This document shows, in pieces, positions 44,620-48,458 of a stretch of DNA of 48,458 bases (its first letter is position 1; each line of letters starts with the position of its first letter). Source of the DNA: Duodenibacillus intestinigallinarum (GTDB lineage: Bacteria > Pseudomonadota > Gammaproteobacteria > Burkholderiales > Burkholderiaceae_F); NCBI GenBank assembly GCA_019117105.1, contig DXAH01000029.1, forward strand, positions 1 through 48,458, read 5' to 3'. The notes beneath the pieces were generated by a model, which worked only from the letters and a program-made list of their open reading frames with translations, did not search any database and was not told the origin of the DNA. The position numbers were made by a program, and so were the translations under genes.

Positions 44620-44650
44620 CTTTACAAAAGTCTCACGCTTCTTTGTAAAG
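44620..44650. promoter_or_regulatory. Symmetric inverted repeat and possible bidirectional promoter of the efflux region
   Basis: CTTTACAAA (44620-44628) and TTTGTAAAG (44642-44650) form a perfect 9-bp inverted repeat. By symmetry both strands read TTTACA, then 17 bases, then TGTAAA, which is a passable -35 and -10 pair each way. The GTAAAG arms recall CpxR boxes (GTAAA), although in inverted rather than direct order. Confidence 0.5.
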
Positions 44651-44722
44651 ACTCTCTTTAGATTACTGTTTAGGAAGCCAAACGGCACTGAACGAGGATT
44701 CAGATTTTTGGGTTTGGGATTA

Positions 44723-46159
44723 ATGAAACGAACGCATCTCACTTTGACTGCCGCGCTCTGCGCCTTGCTTGCGGGGTGCGCGAGCAACACGGAGTTTCTG
44801 CAGGAGCAGGCCAAACTTGAGCCCGCCGAGTGGACGGCGACGCTGCCCGAGCTGCAGCCGCCGTCGCTGTTGGGCGACAAGACCTGGTGGCAAGCCTGGA
44901 ACAATCCGGAGTTAACGGCACTACTGCAGGCAGCCGCGCAGCACAACACCGACATTCTGACAGCGCTTGCAAATCTGCGCTCGGCAGCGGCGTTGGCCGA
45001 CGATGCAACGGCAGCTCTGTTTCCGACTTTTACGGCAAACGGACAGGGCTCAGGTAATCGAGCTCAGAACAATTGGTCGGAAGGCTGGCAGGCGGGAGCT
45101 TCAGGGGCGTGGGCGATTTCGCTTGCCGGTGGTAATATCGCCGCCAAGCGAGCGGCTGATCTCGAAGCGATGGCGAGCGCCATGACTTTGGAAGACACAC
45201 GCATTGCCGTGGCCGCGGAAGTTGCACAAACGTATGTGAGTCTGCGGCTGGCCTACGTGCAAAAGCTTATTGCTGAGATGACGCTTTCGAACTACAAGCA
45301 GGCGGCCGACATTGCCCGCTGGAACTATGAAGCGGGTATGTCAGATAAAACGGAAGTCGATCAGGCCGTTTCCAATGAAGAAAATGCTCGTGCTCAGATT
45401 CCGCTGCTTGAACAAAGCATCGACAGTTATCGCAACGCCTTAGCTCGCCTTACCGGTCAGTCCGTGGCAACGCTTGACGTGAAGCCTGCCGAAACGGTGC
45501 CGGCTGCGCCGATGGCTCTGGCCGTTTCGCTTCCCGCGCAGACGTTAAAGCAGCGGCCCGATATGCGTGCGGCAACCTATTCTCTGCAGGCCGCTTCTGA
45601 TCGCGTCTATGAGGCGCGCAGTCAGTGGTTCCCGACGCTCAATCTTTCGGGCAACATCGGAACCAAGGCTGCGACCATCACGACGCTGGGAGCTTCCGGT
45701 ACGGGAGTGGCAGGCATTCTGGCCGCGCTTGCCTTCCCTCTTCTGGACTGGGGCGCACAGGTGACGGCAACAGAACAGCAACTTGCTGCTTTGGATCAGG
45801 CGAGAGCCAATTACACCAAGACCCTTTTGGCGGCGCTGGAACAAACGGAAAATGCGATCACGGGCATCACTACGTCGCAGAGTCGAGCCGATGCGTTGCA
45901 GCGCGCTTTGACCGCAGCCGAATCGGCGGCCGATCTCGCCATGCAACAGTATTCGGCGGGTCTCACCGATTACCAGACGGTACTCAACACGCAGCGAACG
46001 CTCTATTCCGTTCGCGAAAATGAACAGAGCAATAAGGCCGATTTAGCTACACAGCTCATAGCGCTTTATCGCGCGATGGGAGGGGGCTGGAAGCCCACAA
46101 CAGAAAATGGAGCGGCTGAAACAGAGCCGCAGACGACCGACAACGGCACGGCAGGATAA
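44723..46159 (+). CDS. Efflux outer-membrane lipoprotein (NodT/OprM family)
   Basis: A 478-residue outer-membrane channel of the TolC superfamily. The signal peptide ends in a lipobox, LLAGC, with lipidated Cys18. Repeated Leu/Ala-rich helical halves follow, with the family pattern WWQAWNNPELTALLQAAAQHN near residue 55 and YSAGLTDYQTVLNTQRTLY near the C-terminus. The ATG at 44723 is preferred over the upstream reading from 44612, which would put a non-signal stretch first. First gene of the operon OMF-adaptor-ABC, so it forms the exit duct of a tripartite pump. Confidence 0.9.
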   Translation: MKRTHLTLTAALCALLAGCASNTEFLQEQAKLEPAEWTATLPELQPPSLLGDKTWWQAWNNPELTALLQAAAQHNTDILTALANLRSAAALADDATAALFPTFTANGQGSGNRAQNNWSEGWQAGASGAWAISLAGGNIAAKRAADLEAMASAMTLEDTRIAVAAEVAQTYVSLRLAYVQKLIAEMTLSNYKQAADIARWNYEAGMSDKTEVDQAVSNEENARAQIPLLEQSIDSYRNALARLTGQSVATLDVKPAETVPAAPMALAVSLPAQTLKQRPDMRAATYSLQAASDRVYEARSQWFPTLNLSGNIGTKAATITTLGASGTGVAGILAALAFPLLDWGAQVTATEQQLAALDQARANYTKTLLAALEQTENAITGITTSQSRADALQRALTAAESAADLAMQQYSAGLTDYQTVLNTQRTLYSVRENEQSNKADLATQLIALYRAMGGGWKPTTENGAAETEPQTTDNGTAG

Positions 46160-46164
46160 AGGAC

Positions 46165-47439
46165 ATGACAGAAAAGAGACTAACCATCAACGAATTGCGC
46201 GCCGGCACCAAAAGCTCTCGGGCGCTACGCATCGGCGGAGCAACCGTGTTGATTGCGGCGGTGGCAGCCGGTGTCTGGTACTTCGGCTTTGTCGATACGG
46301 CCAAGGTCCCCGTGTACCGTACCGTTGAAATCACACGCGGTCCTTTGGAAGTGACCGTGGTGGCCAACGGCACCGTCAACCCGGTGCGTACGGTTTCAAT
46401 CGGCTCCGAACTTTCGGGCATCGTTCGTAAAGTCAATGTTGACGTCAACAGCATTGTCAAGGCTGGCGACGTGCTGATCGAACTCGACGACTCCAACCTC
46501 AAGGCCAATGTCAATCAGGCAAAGGCTTCGCTTGCCAGCGCCAAGGCTTCTTTAGCCGAAGCCCAGGCTACGCTTGTGGAAGCCGAAGCCAAGATGCGCC
46601 GCTACGAAGAGCTCAACAAGAGCTCGGGCGGAAGGCTGCCCTCGCGTACGGAATTGGACGTTCAGCGCGCCACCGTTTTAAAGGCTAAGGCGGGCGTGCA
46701 GTCGGCTCGGGCGGCGATTGACGACGCGCAGGCAACTCTCGATACGCGTCTCACCGATCTTTCCAAATCCCAGATCAAGAGCCCGGTTGACGGAGTGGTG
46801 CTCACTCGCTCGGTTGAACCCGGTTACGCGGTGGCGGCGAGTTTGCAGGCCGTTGAACTTCTGACGGTGGCAACCGACTTGCGCGAACTCGAACTTGAGG
46901 TGGACGTGGACGAGGCCGACGTCGGTCAGGTGAAGGAGGGGCAGGATGCGACCTTTACGGTGGCAAGCTACCCCAATAAGCGGTTCCCCGCCAAACTCAC
47001 AAAAGTTGCTTACGGTTCGACAACTTCCACCGACAACGTGATCACCTACACGGCCTACCTTGACGTCAAAAATCCTCAGCTCGAACTGCGCCCCGGCATG
47101 ACCGCGACAGCAACGATCAATACGGCCAAAAGCGAAAATGCGCTTCTGGTTCCGAGTACGGCGTTGCGCTTCAAACCTGTTGTGAATAACAGTTCACAAA
47201 AATCGAGCGTAGGCATCATGATGCCGCCGCATCGTACGCGCGGGACCAAGACTGCCAAGGAAGTGTCGCTTGCTCAGTACCAGCGCACTCAGACCGTTTA
47301 CGTGGTGGATGAAAAGGGCGGGGCCAAGCCCGTGGAAATCGTGACTGGCCTTACCAACGGGCGCATGACGGAAGTAATTTCCGGGCCGCTGCAGGCAGGT
47401 GACAAGGTTATTACCGATCAGCTCAAGAGCATGCCCTAA
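46165..47439 (+). CDS. macA: MacA-like periplasmic adaptor of an ABC efflux pump
   Basis: A 424-residue membrane fusion protein anchored by one N-terminal segment (about 22-42). The lipoyl-like half (VNVDVNSIVKAGDVLIEL) flanks a coiled-coil hairpin (about 110-190), rich in Ala and Glu (SLAEAQATLVEAEAKM). The beta-barrel and proximal domain follow. It lies five bases after the OMF gene and 18 before the ATPase, so all are co-transcribed. MacA-like rather than RND-type by its ABC partners. Substrate class (macrolides, lipids, siderophores, peptides) is not defined by sequence. Confidence 0.87.
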   Translation: MTEKRLTINELRAGTKSSRALRIGGATVLIAAVAAGVWYFGFVDTAKVPVYRTVEITRGPLEVTVVANGTVNPVRTVSIGSELSGIVRKVNVDVNSIVKAGDVLIELDDSNLKANVNQAKASLASAKASLAEAQATLVEAEAKMRRYEELNKSSGGRLPSRTELDVQRATVLKAKAGVQSARAAIDDAQATLDTRLTDLSKSQIKSPVDGVVLTRSVEPGYAVAASLQAVELLTVATDLRELELEVDVDEADVGQVKEGQDATFTVASYPNKRFPAKLTKVAYGSTTSTDNVITYTAYLDVKNPQLELRPGMTATATINTAKSENALLVPSTALRFKPVVNNSSQKSSVGIMMPPHRTRGTKTAKEVSLAQYQRTQTVYVVDEKGGAKPVEIVTGLTNGRMTEVISGPLQAGDKVITDQLKSMP

Positions 47440-47457
47440 GGTCGATGGGAGCGAACG

Positions 47458-48156
47458 ATGAGTGAACACCTCATTGAACTGCGTCGTATCGTCAAGCGCT
47501 ATGGCACGGGGGAGGCGGCTTTCAACGCCCTCGGCGGTATTGATCTGACGATTGATCAGGGGGAATTTGTGGCGATCATGGGCCCCTCAGGATCGGGCAA
47601 GTCGACGACCATGAACATTATTGGGGCGCTCGACAGTCCCACAAGCGGCGAGTACCTCTTTCAGGGGCTGCATGTTGAGACGCTTACCAACGACGAGCGT
47701 GCACTTTTGCGCCGTCGGTTCATGGGGTTCGTTTTTCAGGGATTTAATCTCCTGGCGCGAACGACGGCTTTGGAAAACGTGGAACTGCCTCTTTTGTACC
47801 GAGGTGTGCCGGCTGCCGAACGCCATGAACTTGCACGCGCTGCGCTTGATCGCGTAGGCCTTCTGCAGTGGGAGGACCATACTCCGGCAGAACTCTCGGG
47901 CGGTCAGCAACAGCGCGTGGCCATTGCACGAGCCATCGTCACCAAACCGCTTCTGTTGATGGCCGATGAACCGACCGGAAGTTTGGACAGCCGCAAAAGT
48001 GTGGAGATTATGGAGCTTCTAGCCGATCTCAACAAGTCCGACAAGATCACCATCGTGCTCGTGACGCACGAGCCGGATATGGCGGCCTATGCGCGGCGCT
48101 GCGTGCATTGCATCGACGGCATGATCGCAAGCGATACGCCGCAGGAGGGTAAATAA
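47458..48156 (+). CDS. ABC transporter ATPase (MacB N-terminal / LolD type)
   Basis: A 232-residue ATPase with Walker A GPSGSGKST, signature LSGGQQQRVAIARAI and Walker B LLLMADEPTGSLD. The sequence RRRFMGFVFQGFNLLARTTALENVELPLLYRG is a MacB/LolD-family hallmark. In Escherichia coli MacB this domain is fused to the permease; here it is a separate gene. It ends one base before the permease start codon region. Confidence 0.92.
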   Translation: MSEHLIELRRIVKRYGTGEAAFNALGGIDLTIDQGEFVAIMGPSGSGKSTTMNIIGALDSPTSGEYLFQGLHVETLTNDERALLRRRFMGFVFQGFNLLARTTALENVELPLLYRGVPAAERHELARAALDRVGLLQWEDHTPAELSGGQQQRVAIARAIVTKPLLLMADEPTGSLDSRKSVEIMELLADLNKSDKITIVLVTHEPDMAAYARRCVHCIDGMIASDTPQEGK

Positions 48157-48458
48157 ATGCTTGGCAACGCGTTTTTGCTGGCGTTTAGGCAGATTCGCCG
48201 CAATCCATTGCGCTCGCTGCTGACGGTTTTGGGCATCGTGATCGGCGTTGCGGCCGTCATCACGATGGTGACGGTCGGCAACGGTGCCACGGAAGCCGTC
48301 AAGGAACAAATCGAAAGTTTCGGCAGCAACCAACTGATGCTTCGCAAGGGGCAGCGCATGGGGCCCGGTGGTGCAGCCGGGGCGCCGAGCTTCAAGCTCG
48401 AAGACGTTGAAGCACTCGAAGATCAGATTGCGGGCGTTTTGTCGGCGGCGCCTCAGTC
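48157..48458 (+). CDS. MacB-type ABC permease, partial (runs off the window)
   Basis: The first 100 codons of the permease partner. The opening MLGNAFLLAFRQIRRNPL and RSLLTVLGIVIGVAAVITMV (first membrane segment) with the periplasmic GNGATEAVKEQI start are typical of MacB/FtsX-like permeases. The ATG at 48157 follows the ATPase stop directly. The rest lies beyond the window end. Confidence 0.9.
   Translation, partial: MLGNAFLLAFRQIRRNPLRSLLTVLGIVIGVAAVITMVTVGNGATEAVKEQIESFGSNQLMLRKGQRMGPGGAAGAPSFKLEDVEALEDQIAGVLSAAPQ

Overview
The window is a moderately GC-rich, densely coded stretch of a Gram-negative chromosome. It shows an outer-membrane lipoprotein efflux channel, periplasmic DsbC and DsbD, PBP4, a class A RNase P RNA of betaproteobacterial type, and a sigma32-type groESL promoter. 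Gene content and local order (tyrS divergent from an M23 peptidase and anmK; BOF-domain proteins beside a QseBC-like pair; tandem DMT transporters) suggest Burkholderiales, most likely Sutterellaceae (Sutterella-like). That assignment is inference from gene families, not from a marker alignment. No tRNA, rRNA, CRISPR array, insertion sequence or prophage was seen.

Layout. 1-6.6 kb: tail of a CinA/PncC amidase, a PsiE-family membrane protein, a pyrF-flavin reductase operon (-), a secreted alpha/beta hydrolase with a U32 protein (+), and an AlbA_2 (Schlafen-type) ATP-binding regulator (-) with an unusual operator array. 6.6-12.4 kb: groES-groEL (-) behind a sigma32 promoter and a hairpin-rich leader, then two DMT exporters flanking dacB (+). 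12.4-19.5 kb: hemL-dsbD (-), rnpB (+), dsbC and an ADP-forming acyl-CoA synthetase (-). 19.6-22.9 kb: two tandem BOF/YgiW proteins, an internal terminator, and a QseBC-like two-component system (+). 22.9-29.5 kb: SulP transporter, anmK and an M23 endopeptidase (-), then tyrS-dtd (+). 29.5-30.0 kb: a decayed winged-helix gene with 12-bp repeats. 30-35.5 kb: an EF-G-like GTPase (-) and a membrane-protein pair with an M20 amidohydrolase (+). 35.5-40.2 kb: a five-gene ABC importer plus phosphodiesterase operon (-). 40.4-42.2 kb: ahpC (-) and an inositol-monophosphatase-family enzyme (+). 42.3-48.5 kb: a CpxRA-like pair (-) divergent from an OMF-MacA-ABC efflux operon (+), whose permease runs off the end.

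Genes that plausibly work together: DsbC with DsbD (periplasmic thiol repair); dacB, anmK and the M23 enzyme (cell-wall turnover and recycling); the BOF pair with the QseBC-like system; the CpxRA-like system with the efflux operon it faces; the ABC importer with its translationally coupled phosphodiesterase; and the membrane-protein pair with the M20 hydrolase. The last two are the best candidates for poorly described uptake-and-hydrolysis systems. The AlbA_2 regulator with its periodic operator, and the separate decayed gene sharing its winged-helix tail, are the clearest accessory elements.
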